A stretch of DNA of 64,000 nucleotides from Rariloculus sp965263005 (GCF_965263005.1 NZ_OZ253579.1:3720001-3784000), one strand, 5' to 3'; shown: positions 33,699-41,925, counted from the stretch's first letter. Program-made: numbers and translations. The notes: generated by a model from the sequence alone, not told the origin.

Positions 33699-35495
33699 AT
33701 GCGCACGCGCTTTTATCGATTCGTCCTCGCCACGCTGATTGGCGCGGCGAGCCTCGGCCTCGGCGGCCCGGCGGCCGCGCAGCTCGATCTCTCGGGCGAA
33801 TGGGGCGCGATCTTTCACGAGGATCTCCCGCACCGCGGCGGAATGCGGCTCGGCGACTATACGGGCCTGCCGCTGAACGAAGCGGGTTACCTCAGGGCCG
33901 CGACCTGGGACGAGGCGATGCGGTCGATCCCCGAATGGCAGTGCATCCCGCACGTCGTGACCTACGCGCTGCGCGGCCCCGCCACGATCCGCTTCTCGAA
34001 GATCGTCGATGAGCGCTCGGGCGATCTCATCGGCTACCGGCTCGTCGGCAGCTACGGCCGGCCGAGGACGATCTGGATGGATGGGCGGCCCCATCCGTCC
34101 GGGCTCGCGCCGCACACGTGGGCGGGCTTCTCGACGGGCCGCTGGGAGCGCAACGCGCTCGTCGTCTCGACGACGCACATCAAGACGGGTTGGCTGCAAC
34201 GCAACGGCTCCCCGACGAGCGACCTCGCGACGATGACCGAGTACTTCACGCGCTACGGCGAGCATCTGCAGCTCGTGAGCTTCATCAACGACCCCGTGTT
34301 TCTCGACGAACCGTTCATCCGCACCACGAACTACGTCGCAAGCCCCACCGCGAGCGCCAATGCGTGGGGCATCTGCTCGCCGGCGGAGATCGGCGACGAG
34401 CTGCCGGGCCGGCCAAAGCACTACGTGCCGCACTACCTGCCGGGTGAGCGCGCGCACATCGAGGAATTTCTCGAGACGACGGGGATCCCAGCCGATGGCG
34501 CGCGCGGCGGCGCGGAGACGACCTATCCCGAATTCATGCTCAAGCTCGAGCGCGGCGAAGCGGCCGTTCGCACGGAACCGGCGCTCGAACCCGTCGTGCC
34601 GGTCCCCGGCCGCGCAACGGACGGCGAGATCAGCGCGCTGCCCGTGCGCGGCAACGTGTATCTGCTTGCCGGCGCCGGCGCAAACATTGCCGCGCAGATC
34701 GGCGAGGACGGTATCGTGCTCGTCGATTCGGGCGATGGCGCCCGCAACGAGCGCGTGCTCGCGGCGCTCCGGCAACTCACCGACCGGCCCATCCGCTACA
34801 TCGTCAACACGCACGCACATGACGATCACGTCGGCGGCAACGAGGCGCTCGCGGCAGCCGGCGGGCGGCTCGGCGGCGGTCGCGTCGAGGCAGGCCTTCC
34901 CGCGGCCGTATTTGCGCACGAGCAAGTGCTCTTCGCGCTCAGCGCGCCGACCGGCGAGCAACCGCCGGCGCCCGTCGCCGCGTGGCCTACGGACACGTTC
35001 GCGGGCGATTCGAAGGAGCTTTTCGCCAACGGCGAAGCGATCGTGTTGTCTCATCAAGCTGCCGCGCACACCGACGGCGACGTTGTCGTCTTCTTTCGCC
35101 GCTCCGACATCGTCGTCACGGGCGACCTCTACACGCCGACGCGTTATCCGCTCATCGACACGGACAGCGGCGGCAGCTTGAGCGGCGTCATCGAAGGACT
35201 CAACCGGATCATCGACCTGACCGTGCCCGAGGATTGGCAGGAGGGCGGCACACTCGTGATCCCGGGCCATGGCCGCATCGGCGACGAGGCCGATGTCGTC
35301 GAGTATCGCAACATGGTCGTCATCGTCCGCGGTCGCATCGCCGATATGATCGAGCGCGGGATGACGCTGCCCGAGGTCCGGGCCGCGCGGCCGACCGCCG
35401 ACTTCGATGGCCGCTACGGCGCGGCGTCCGGCGAGTGGACCACCCCGATGTTCGTCGAAGCGGCCTATCGCGAACTCGCCGGGGAGCGCCGATGA
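33699..35495 (+). CDS. Fusion of the exported DUF6152-partner domain with a metallo-beta-lactamase domain
   Basis: 598 residues. After a signal peptide (about 1-27), residues about 28-250 are a paralog of the DUF6152-partner family (LDLSGEWGAIFHED, WAGFSTGRWERNALVVSTTH, FINDPVFLDEPFIRTTNY). Residues about 315-590 are a metallo-beta-lactamase fold with the metal motif NTHAHDDHVGGNEAL near 370-384, HTDGD near 460 and IPGHG near 523. The second domain suggests a hydrolase, so the first may be a binding or accessory domain. It overlaps the next gene by four bases (ATGA), so the two are coupled. The fusion is useful evidence for the function of the stand-alone family. Confidence 0.84.
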   Translation: MRTRFYRFVLATLIGAASLGLGGPAAAQLDLSGEWGAIFHEDLPHRGGMRLGDYTGLPLNEAGYLRAATWDEAMRSIPEWQCIPHVVTYALRGPATIRFSKIVDERSGDLIGYRLVGSYGRPRTIWMDGRPHPSGLAPHTWAGFSTGRWERNALVVSTTHIKTGWLQRNGSPTSDLATMTEYFTRYGEHLQLVSFINDPVFLDEPFIRTTNYVASPTASANAWGICSPAEIGDELPGRPKHYVPHYLPGERAHIEEFLETTGIPADGARGGAETTYPEFMLKLERGEAAVRTEPALEPVVPVPGRATDGEISALPVRGNVYLLAGAGANIAAQIGEDGIVLVDSGDGARNERVLAALRQLTDRPIRYIVNTHAHDDHVGGNEALAAAGGRLGGGRVEAGLPAAVFAHEQVLFALSAPTGEQPPAPVAAWPTDTFAGDSKELFANGEAIVLSHQAAAHTDGDVVVFFRRSDIVVTGDLYTPTRYPLIDTDSGGSLSGVIEGLNRIIDLTVPEDWQEGGTLVIPGHGRIGDEADVVEYRNMVVIVRGRIADMIERGMTLPEVRAARPTADFDGRYGAASGEWTTPMFVEAAYRELAGERR

Positions 35496-36256
35496 CTCGA
35501 CCGATGCTCGCGGCGCTCGGCGCGCTCGTGCTGCTCGCGGCCGGTGCCGCCGCGCAACAGCCTGAGGCGCCCGCGGCCGCGACGCCGCGCGAGCAAGCGC
35601 CGCTCGATGTCACCGGCGACTGGGTGTCGGTCGTGACCGAGGACTGGCGCTGGCGCATGGTGCTCCCGCGGAAGGGCGACTATTCGAGCGTGCCGCTCAG
35701 CGAGGAAGGACGCACAGTTGCCGATACGTGGGATCCCGCGATGCTCGCGAGCGACGGCTGCAAGGCTTATGGCGCCGCCGCGATCATGCGTGTGCCGGGC
35801 AGGTTGCGCGTTGCCTGGCAGGATGAGGCGACGCTCAGAATCGAGACCGACGCGGGACTGCAGACCCGCTACCTGCGCTTCGGCGCCGCGAACGAGGCGC
35901 CGGCTGAGCGCACCTGGCAGGGCCACTCGACGGCCCAATGGGGAGTGATCAGGCAACCTGGCGGGCTCGGAGTGAGCCTCCAGACGGCACCGCCGCGCAT
36001 GGGTGCGCTCGCGGTCGTCACGATGAACCTGCGCGCGGGCTATCTGCGCAGCAACGGCGTGCCGTACAGCGAGGACACCGTCGTCACCGAGCATTTCGAT
36101 GTCGTGCACGCGTACGGCACCGACTGGCTGACGGTGCTCGCGGTCGTCGAGGACCGGCGCTATCTGAACCAGGCGTTCATCACGAGCAGCCACTTCAGAC
36201 GCGAACCCGACGCGTCGAACTGGATGCCGCGGCCGTGTGAGCCGGCGGTTGACTGA
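35492..36256 (+). CDS. Exported protein of the DUF6152-partner family, coupled to the fusion gene
   Basis: 254 residues, starting inside the stop of the preceding gene (ATGA). Signal peptide ending AAAQQ, then LDVTGDWVSVVTEDWRWRM, a diverged core (ALAVVTMNLRAGYLRSNGVP, then VVTEHFDVVHAYGTDWLTVL, and EDRRYLNQAFITSSHFRR). It is a remote paralog of the N-terminal domain of the neighbour. The tight coupling suggests the two products act together. No catalytic residues are recognised. Confidence 0.72.
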   Translation: MTRPMLAALGALVLLAAGAAAQQPEAPAAATPREQAPLDVTGDWVSVVTEDWRWRMVLPRKGDYSSVPLSEEGRTVADTWDPAMLASDGCKAYGAAAIMRVPGRLRVAWQDEATLRIETDAGLQTRYLRFGAANEAPAERTWQGHSTAQWGVIRQPGGLGVSLQTAPPRMGALAVVTMNLRAGYLRSNGVPYSEDTVVTEHFDVVHAYGTDWLTVLAVVEDRRYLNQAFITSSHFRREPDASNWMPRPCEPAVD

Positions 36257-36263
36257 GCACTCC

Positions 36264-36284
36264 GGACATGGAATTACAATGTCC
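36264..36284. terminator. Small inverted repeat between convergent genes
   Basis: GGACAT and ATGTCC are separated by nine bases, between the exported-protein gene (plus) and the Fic gene (minus). The stem is short and no T-run follows, so a bidirectional terminator role is speculative. Confidence 0.2.
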
Positions 36285-36286
36285 CG

Positions 36287-37690
36287 TCACTCGCTCCAAG
36301 CCTTCTGCCATGCGCTGAATTCGGCGGGCGTGACCCGGTAGCGGGCACAGTTGCCCGAGTGCAGGCTCAGCAGTTCCCGTTCGGCGATCTGGCGAAACTG
36401 CTCGCGTTCGGGTGCGTCGATTCGCCCGGCCGTCCATTCGCGGACATGCGTGCTAGCCTGCTTTTTGCCCATGCCTCCCCGGATGACAGTGCCGACCAAC
36501 TCGCGCAGCGCCGCCCGTTGCCGCATCCGGAAGGGGTCGGGCTCGCCGAGCGACTGGCGCACGGCGCCGTAGCGCGCGGCGGAGCGGCCGTAGGCCCAGA
36601 GGAAGACATCCCGGAGCAGTTCGGTGCGCTTGAGCTCGTAGACGCCCAATATGGCTTCGGTGTAGAGGTCGCGGGGCACATCGTCGAAGGACAGTGGCGA
36701 CAGATTCGCCTTGATCAGCGGAATGTTTGCAGCGAGCCGGGACACACGCTTGTTGACGTCGTCGAACGGCTGCTGATAGGGAAGCTGTACCATCGAGAAG
36801 AAGGCCTGTTCGAACGGGTCCTCGATACGTGCCGCGGCAGCGAGAACCTGGTCGAATCGGTCCTCGATGAGTTGCGGCACCTCCAGCGGGTGAAAGACCG
36901 AGCCCGCGATTCCAACGCCCATGTGCCTCAGGCGCCCGGCCGCCTCTGGATCGGCAAGCAGCCCATCCGCCAGCGCCGCGTGAAGGTTGAGAAGCGTATA
37001 GCGATTGAAGCCGATGTCCTCAGCGGAATCTACCAGAAGTTCGATGGCATCCTTGTGGTTGAGGATCATCTGCGCTTCCCGGCGGTCCCTCCCCTGTGCC
37101 TCTTCGCCGGCTTCGATCAGGCGATGGGTCTCAAGCAGCGAATAGGTGTTGCCCTCCAGGCGGCTCGAATTCCACGCCAGGGGGATCAACAGTCTATTCA
37201 TCAGTTTTTTGGCATAGGTACCGGCGGGCTGGTCGGCTGCCTCGGGAGTGCCGATCTCACGAAGCTGCGCACGCTCCGCCGGCGCCAGATAAAAGGTTTC
37301 GTTGGGCCGGTAGGCATCGAGGACGTCGCTGTCGTAACCCATCGGTTTGCGGGCCTGCGGCGGCTGGCGGACATATTCGCGAATCCGGGAACCTGCCTCT
37401 GAAAGCGGCGGCAATACCACTCCGCCGGCAGCACCCACGGAAAATTCAGCGGCCATTGGCCGCGCCGACACTGCAATAGCCCTGGGAGCCCGGTACCGTG
37501 CCCAGCGTCCCGAGCCCTCCATGAACAGACGCCGGTCGTCGACCAGGGCCTTGAGTCGGTATTGCAGGGTACGGCGCGCCACGCCGTCCTCCAACGAGTC
37601 CGCTACCTGCCGTGCGGTCATACCATCGGGATTCCGTCGAACGGCCTCCAGGATGGCCTGCAGGTTATCTTCCGGAATTCGCCTTACCAT
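36287..37690 (-). CDS. Fic-domain protein with N-terminal winged helix and variant active site
   Basis: 467 residues. A winged helix lies at about 8-68 (MTARQVADSLEDGVARRTLQ). The inhibitory-type motif SSRLEGN is at 175-181. The Fic core is QPFDDVNKRVSR (307-318). Compared with the canonical HxFxDGNGRxxR, the catalytic His is Gln and DGNG is DVNK, so classical AMP transfer is unlikely or altered. This QPF..VNKR form occurs in other Fic proteins as I know the family. The ATG at 37690 is chosen because the winged helix starts just inside it. Repeated GCGCAA sites lie directly upstream, suggesting self-repression. Confidence 0.88.
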   Translation of the reverse strand: MVRRIPEDNLQAILEAVRRNPDGMTARQVADSLEDGVARRTLQYRLKALVDDRRLFMEGSGRWARYRAPRAIAVSARPMAAEFSVGAAGGVVLPPLSEAGSRIREYVRQPPQARKPMGYDSDVLDAYRPNETFYLAPAERAQLREIGTPEAADQPAGTYAKKLMNRLLIPLAWNSSRLEGNTYSLLETHRLIEAGEEAQGRDRREAQMILNHKDAIELLVDSAEDIGFNRYTLLNLHAALADGLLADPEAAGRLRHMGVGIAGSVFHPLEVPQLIEDRFDQVLAAAARIEDPFEQAFFSMVQLPYQQPFDDVNKRVSRLAANIPLIKANLSPLSFDDVPRDLYTEAILGVYELKRTELLRDVFLWAYGRSAARYGAVRQSLGEPDPFRMRQRAALRELVGTVIRGGMGKKQASTHVREWTAGRIDAPEREQFRQIAERELLSLHSGNCARYRVTPAEFSAWQKAWSE

Positions 37691-37703
37691 CGTGACGCGC
37701 GAA

Positions 37704-37778
37704 AATTGCGTATAGGCACATAGGCGCAATTTAATTGAATTACGCGCAATTTACAATTTTATGCGCAAGAATGCGCAA
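37704..37778. promoter_or_regulatory. Array of GCGCAA/TTGCGC sites upstream of the Fic gene
   Basis: GCGCAA occurs at 37724, 37744, 37763 and 37773, with an inverted AATTGCG half-site at 37704. Spacings are 20, 19 and 10 bases, near whole helical turns. The DNA is much more AT-rich than the neighbourhood. On the gene's strand, CATAAAAT and similar A/T blocks between the sites could serve as -10 elements. It is probably the operator of the winged-helix Fic protein. No other gene lies in 37691-38041. Confidence 0.55.
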
Positions 37779-38041
37779 GAATAACTGCGCGTAGGATATC
37801 CAACCACAGCACACGCTCGCCGCTGCCTACGCATCGGAGTGACGCGCCACTCCATACCATGGGCGCCCTGCCGGTCCTTGCCGTGATTCCGAGGGCACTT
37901 CGGTTGACAGCTCAGGGGCGGACTCACAAGATTGACGAGCGGCCGCCAAGGGACTATCGAAGGCCGGCGGATGCGGTCGCGTGTTTTCGGGCTCCGCGTT
38001 CAAGCACGGGTATCTCACCGCAAGAGTAGAAAGAGGCCTCC

Positions 38042-38830
38042 ATGAAAATCATTCCACGGCTCCTATGCGCTGTTCCGTTTGCACTCATGCTGCCCGGCCT
38101 TGTGCTGGCACAAAGCACATTCACCCACGTGCACATGAGAGTACCCGACCCCGAAGCCGCGGCGAGCTGGTACCGCGACCTGCTCGGCGGCGAGGTGAGG
38201 CAAGGCGGGCCGGGACCCTCGGTCAGGCACGCCAACGGGTTCATCGGTACGATGCCGAACGAAGGCAACGCCGGCGCGAGCAGCGGCGGCGCGATCGACC
38301 ATTTCGGTTTCGGTGTTGACGATGTCGAGGCCGCGGTCGAGCGGGCACGGCTCATGGGTGCGCGAATCGACGAGGAGCCGCGTGCCGGAATCACGGCGCC
38401 CGTGATCGCGTTCATCGAAGACCCCTGGGGAGCGCGGGTCGAATTGATGGAGGATTCCGAACAACCCAGGATCAACCACGTGCATCTGTTCGTCGACGAC
38501 AAGAATGCAGTCCGGGACTGGTTCCTCGACATTTTCGGGGGCGAATTCGTGCCCGAGCAGGGTGGGGAGAACTTCCATTGCATCCTCTACGAGGATCTGT
38601 GGGTGCAGATCAGCGAAGTCGCCGCGGGCGAAAGAGCGCCGAGCCGCGGCCGTTCCCTCGATCATTTCGGGTTTCGAATTTCCGAAGCTTTGCCCGACTT
38701 CGCCGCGAGAATCGAAGCGACCGGATACCCGCCGTACCTGATCCGGCCGAACGCGCCGGGTTCGGATCTGCTCTTCTTCGAGGGCCCGGGCGGCGTGCAC
38801 TTCGAGATCGTGCAGCGCACCGCTCAGTAG
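38042..38830 (+). CDS. Exported protein with two VOC (glyoxalase/dioxygenase-like) domains
   Basis: 262 residues. A signal peptide (about 1-23, ending LVLAQ) precedes two VOC modules, each starting with His (THVHMRVPDPEAAASWYRDL; NHVHLFVDDKNAVRDWFLDI) and containing the later His and Glu (DHFGFGVDD, ARVELME; DHFGFRI, VHFEIV). Metal ligands of the glyoxalase/extradiol type are therefore kept. VOC proteins are usually cytosolic, so secretion suggests action on an external substrate, perhaps an aromatic compound given the nearby dioxygenase. The reaction is not known. Confidence 0.86.
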   Translation: MKIIPRLLCAVPFALMLPGLVLAQSTFTHVHMRVPDPEAAASWYRDLLGGEVRQGGPGPSVRHANGFIGTMPNEGNAGASSGGAIDHFGFGVDDVEAAVERARLMGARIDEEPRAGITAPVIAFIEDPWGARVELMEDSEQPRINHVHLFVDDKNAVRDWFLDIFGGEFVPEQGGENFHCILYEDLWVQISEVAAGERAPSRGRSLDHFGFRISEALPDFAARIEATGYPPYLIRPNAPGSDLLFFEGPGGVHFEIVQRTAQ

Positions 38831-38842
38831 CGAGCGCTCGCT

Positions 38843-38897
38843 GGCAGCCCGTGGCGTCAGTCCCGCGTCGCGCCGGGACCGGCAAGGCGCGCTGCTA
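38843..38897. repeat. Dispersed palindromic element, copy 5 (short)
   Basis: GGCAGCCCGTGGCGTCAGTC with CCGCGTCGCGCCGGGACCGG is the left arm, and the end GGCGCGCTGCTA is the right terminus. The final CTA is the complement of the TAG stop of the exported-protein gene on the minus strand, again placing the element end at a stop codon. Confidence 0.75.
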
Positions 38898-39611
38898 AAG
38901 CTGCTCCAACAGACGCGTAAGCTCGTCTATGTCGGGCTCGGCATCACTCGGGCCGAGGTCGATACACACCCATGGACGTATCTCCTCGTGCGGCGCCCAC
39001 ATCCAGTTGCGCCCGAGCGTGAACGTCTCCGTGTAGTTCGCGGGGTCGTCGACGACGACTTCGAGCTTCGTGTGGTTCTCGCCGGGCTCGCGCCTGTACC
39101 GCTCCGTGATCCGGCCTTCCGTGCTCAGCGGATAGCCGCGGTTGTTGAAGAGATATCCGCCCGACATGTGGGTGGTCTCAATCGTCAATACCTCACCCTC
39201 CCAGCGCGCGACCGAATGCCCGAGTCCGGTGGGCTCGGGATCCGCCGGCAGGGCACCGCCGAGCGGAATCGAGCGCGTGATATTGGCGCGCTCGAAGCGC
39301 AGCACGATCATGCCGTCCTCTTCGCTGATCTGCATCGGGTTGGCCGACCACAGCACGCCCGGCACGGTGTCCGGCGCACAGTCATCGAGCGACCGGGGGT
39401 CCATGGACAGGACATCGTAGGCTTCAAACGCGCGCTCGCCCGCCGCCGTGTACGGGTAGGGATCCGGCTGGCTCACATCCGGCGTGCCAATAAATGGCGC
39501 GGCTTCGTAAATCCCCGACAAATCAGGTCTCGCAGGCGCGTCCTGCTGGGCGCCAAGCGGCGCGTGCAGCGCCGCGCCGGCAACAATCGCAAGCAACTTC
39601 AGCGTTCGCAT
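38895..39611 (-). CDS. Exported partner protein of DUF6152 (pair 4), unknown function
   Basis: 238 residues. Signal peptide (about 1-21), RPDLSGIYEAAPFIG, GLGHSVARWEGEVLTIETTH, GRITERYRREPGENHTKLEV, VDDPANYTETFTLG. All core features of the family are kept, including Cys residues in LDDCAPDTVPG. It lies 43 bases downstream of the DUF6152-like gene at 39655-40275. Its stop codon is part of repeat copy 5. Confidence 0.75.
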   Translation of the reverse strand: MRTLKLLAIVAGAALHAPLGAQQDAPARPDLSGIYEAAPFIGTPDVSQPDPYPYTAAGERAFEAYDVLSMDPRSLDDCAPDTVPGVLWSANPMQISEEDGMIVLRFERANITRSIPLGGALPADPEPTGLGHSVARWEGEVLTIETTHMSGGYLFNNRGYPLSTEGRITERYRREPGENHTKLEVVVDDPANYTETFTLGRNWMWAPHEEIRPWVCIDLGPSDAEPDIDELTRLLEQL

Positions 39612-39654
39612 CGAAAGCTCTCCCGCACCGTTTCGGCCGTGCCTCTCGTTCCGC

Positions 39655-40275
39655 TTAGCGCGTAGTCTCCGCGCCCGCGGGCATCACGTAACCCATCGGA
39701 CCCGGAAACTCCTCCGCGAGCGAGCGCGCAACTTCCGCGTCAATTCTGAAGCACTCCGTTCTCCGGTAGCTCTGGTCGATGACGCCGCAGGTCGGAAGCC
39801 GCTCGCGGAGCCGGCGCATGACCGGCGTATCGCCGCGGATACCGTAGGAGACGAACAAGCGCGCGGCTCCACCCTCGCCCTTGCCGTGCGCGAGCACGGC
39901 GCGTATACGCGCGCGGTTGGGCGTTCGGGACCTGTAGATCGCAACGCTGACGGGGTCGCCGGCATCGAGCAGGTCCTCGGTCCAGCCCTCGCGCGCGAGC
40001 TGCGACGCCGGGCTGAGCTCGATGAGCCAGCCTTCGCTCGCGCCGGTCTCGTCCGGGACATCCACGATCAGTGCGCCGTGCGGGTTCAGGATTCTGAACA
40101 CCCTGACCGTGCCTTCGAGCACCTCGATAACTTCTTCGCCGTCCTCGGTCAACAGCACCGGAAACGAGTGGTGCGCGGCACCGGCCAGCGGCCAAGCCGC
40201 GAGCGCGCCCAGGAATATCGCCCCCGCAACCTTGCTCGTCGTTCGCAAGCCGGCGCGCCATCGTTTGTCTCTCAT
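39655..40275 (-). CDS. Secreted DUF6152-like protein, long form (pair 4)
   Basis: 206 residues. The leader MRDKRWRAGLRTTSKVAG plus a hydrophobic stretch ends in LAGAAHHSFPVLLTEDG. A DUF6152-like domain follows (EVLEGTVRVFRILNPHGALI, GWLIELSPASQLAREGW, AGDPVSVAIYRSR), then a C-terminal extension with two cysteines (TCGVIDQSYRRTECFRI) not seen in the short members. The start at 40275 follows AGAGGAACG. Its leader resembles that of the gene at 40827-41738. Confidence 0.76.
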   Translation of the reverse strand: MRDKRWRAGLRTTSKVAGAIFLGALAAWPLAGAAHHSFPVLLTEDGEEVIEVLEGTVRVFRILNPHGALIVDVPDETGASEGWLIELSPASQLAREGWTEDLLDAGDPVSVAIYRSRTPNRARIRAVLAHGKGEGGAARLFVSYGIRGDTPVMRRLRERLPTCGVIDQSYRRTECFRIDAEVARSLAEEFPGPMGYVMPAGAETTR

Positions 40276-40367
40276 CGTTCCTCTCCGTTCTCTTTTCGTC
40301 CTCGCACGCCGACGGCCGGCCGCTTCGGTGCCGGAGCACAATCCAGGATTCAATACGCGGGCACGAT

Positions 40368-40814
40368 TCACCGCGACTCCCGCCCACGCTGCGCGCGGTA
40401 TTCGGCCAGCCGCTGCTCCAGGTATCTCACGCGCTCTTCGATCTGACCGTTGCCGCCGCCGAGCTCCGTGCCTTGAGCGAGCGCGATCGACGTCCATTCG
40501 ACGAGATTCGATCCATTTCGCGAGGGATGGCCGACGATCTGGATGCGGTCCCCGGGCTTGAGCTGATCGATCGTCCAGCCCACGCGTCTGAGATTGACGA
40601 AGCTGTCGCCTTCGGCCATCCAGGTCTCGCGTTCGCCCTCGGCGTTGACCGCATCGAAGTAGATCCGCGCATGCGGGTTCACGGCACGAAACTCCGTCAC
40701 GACCCCCTCGATGGTCATGCTCTCGCCGAGCCGGTAGTGCGCCGTTGCGTTGTGATGCGCGAGGACCGGAGTCGTCAGGAGTAACCCGGCCAACATGAAG
40801 ATTCTGCGTGTCAT
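40368..40814 (-). CDS. Secreted DUF6152-family protein (pair 5)
   Basis: 148 residues. Signal peptide ending PVLA, then HHNATAHYRLGESMTIEGVV, VNPHARIYFDAV, WMAEGDSFVNLRRVGW, GDRIQIVGHPSRNGSN. It has a C-terminal coiled-coil-like tail (IEERVRYLEQRLAEYRAQ) absent from other copies. It lies 12 bases downstream of the exported partner at 40827-41738, so it is surely co-transcribed with it. Confidence 0.82.
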   Translation of the reverse strand: MTRRIFMLAGLLLTTPVLAHHNATAHYRLGESMTIEGVVTEFRAVNPHARIYFDAVNAEGERETWMAEGDSFVNLRRVGWTIDQLKPGDRIQIVGHPSRNGSNLVEWTSIALAQGTELGGGNGQIEERVRYLEQRLAEYRAQRGRESR

Positions 40815-40826
40815 ATCAACCCCCCG

Positions 40827-41738
40827 TCACGGTTGTCCTGAAATCGCTTCGCAGGGAAGGTCCTGCAATTGCACCTCGGGCGTGAGCAGCCGGGTGCGCT
40901 GAAGCGTCAGCGGCTCGCGAAACATCACCGGATCATCGAGCGTGAACGTCATGTGCAGCCTGCTGCCGTCCTCGCTGAGCGTGTAACGCTCGATGCTCGT
41001 GGCCTCGTCGCTGTTGTGAATATTGAGCGAGTCTTCCGCGATGTTCGCGCTGACGCCAACGGTCTCGACGACGAGCGTCGACCCCTCGTACCGACCGATG
41101 GAGTGCCCCATAGGGCTCGGTTGCACGTCGGCGGGATGGCCGCGGCCGTCGATGAAGATCGTGCGATCCGACGCCATATCCTCGCCCCTGACGATGAGGC
41201 GGTCTGCATGCTGCTCGAACTGAATCGGGTCGGCGTGCAGCAGGCTGCGGAATGCTCCGAACGGCTCGCATTGAATCGCGGGATCATCGGCGTGGTCGAA
41301 GTCCGCGGCGTATTGCCTCGCGGTCTCGGTAAAGAGCTCGGCAATGCTCCGGCTGTTCTGCGTGCGGATTGCGCGCATGATCTCGGCGGCCGAGAGATTG
41401 TCGTTCACGGGATCGTTCAGGAGCTCGGCAATGCGCTCATAGGTATCGCTTGTGCACATGCACTGAAAAAGCTCTTCGATGCTCCATCCGGGATGCTCGA
41501 CCGCCGTCACGGTCGTGCTCCAGACGCCCGAAAGCGCGGCAGGCTGCTCTTGAGCGCTTGCCGCGGGCATGCTCAGAATCGGCCACGCCGTTACAAGGCC
41601 GCCCATGAGGAGATGTCTGCCGATTCGTGTTGCTTGAGTTCGCCGGGCGCGCAGGCGTGCTGCAAGCGCACCGAGGAACGTCACGGTCGCGAGCTTGCCC
41701 GTCGATCGCAAGCCGCTGAGCCATCGCTTGTCGCTCAT
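40827..41738 (-). CDS. Exported partner protein of DUF6152 (pair 5), unknown function
   Basis: 303 residues from the ATG at 41738. The first 27 residues (MSDKRWLSGLRSTGKLATVT...) resemble the leader of the DUF6152-like protein at 39655-40275. A second, self-sufficient signal sequence follows (MGGLVTAWPILSMPAASAQ), so the true start may be the later ATG near 41607. The core has LSGVWSTTVTAVEHPGW, GHSIGRYEGSTLVVETVG, TSIERYTLSEDGSRLHMTFT and LDDPVMFREPLTLQRTR. The function is unknown. A dioxygenase-tail relic lies just upstream. Confidence 0.73.
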   Translation of the reverse strand: MSDKRWLSGLRSTGKLATVTFLGALAARLRARRTQATRIGRHLLMGGLVTAWPILSMPAASAQEQPAALSGVWSTTVTAVEHPGWSIEELFQCMCTSDTYERIAELLNDPVNDNLSAAEIMRAIRTQNSRSIAELFTETARQYAADFDHADDPAIQCEPFGAFRSLLHADPIQFEQHADRLIVRGEDMASDRTIFIDGRGHPADVQPSPMGHSIGRYEGSTLVVETVGVSANIAEDSLNIHNSDEATSIERYTLSEDGSRLHMTFTLDDPVMFREPLTLQRTRLLTPEVQLQDLPCEAISGQP

Positions 41739-41766
41739 CGTTGTTCTCCCGTCGCGCTTCTTCCTC

Positions 41767-41832
41767 ATCGTGCTCGGCCGCACGCCCGAGGGGCGCGAGG
41801 ACGGAAGCATCGCCGGCATCGGCGAGCCCGAA
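41767..41832 (+). pseudogene. Duplicated 3' fragment of the intradiol dioxygenase gene
   Basis: These 66 bases match 33508-33573 inside the dioxygenase gene with four differences by eye, and encode IVLGRTPEGREDGSIAGIGE-PE against IVLGRTPEEREDGSIGGIGE-PE. Nothing else of the gene is present and similarity stops on both sides. It lies between the start of an exported-protein gene (minus) and a dispersed element. Confidence 0.8.
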
Positions 41833-41925
41833 GCCCGCCAGCTCCACCGCTCCTGCACGCAGCCTGTCTGCGCAGTAACGCCAGTGGTCCGGTCCATCAT
41901 GCCATGAGCTGACCGTATCCGCACC

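Noticed and set aside
33579..35270. 563-residue minus-strand frame opposite the metallo-beta-lactamase fusion
   Set aside because: Shadow of a gene with intact metal-binding motifs; no protein-like features of its own.
37704..37778. Spaced GCGCAA repeats as a possible CRISPR array
   Set aside because: Repeats are six bases and spacers 4-14 bases, far too short; an operator is the better reading. No CRISPR array or cas gene was seen in the window.
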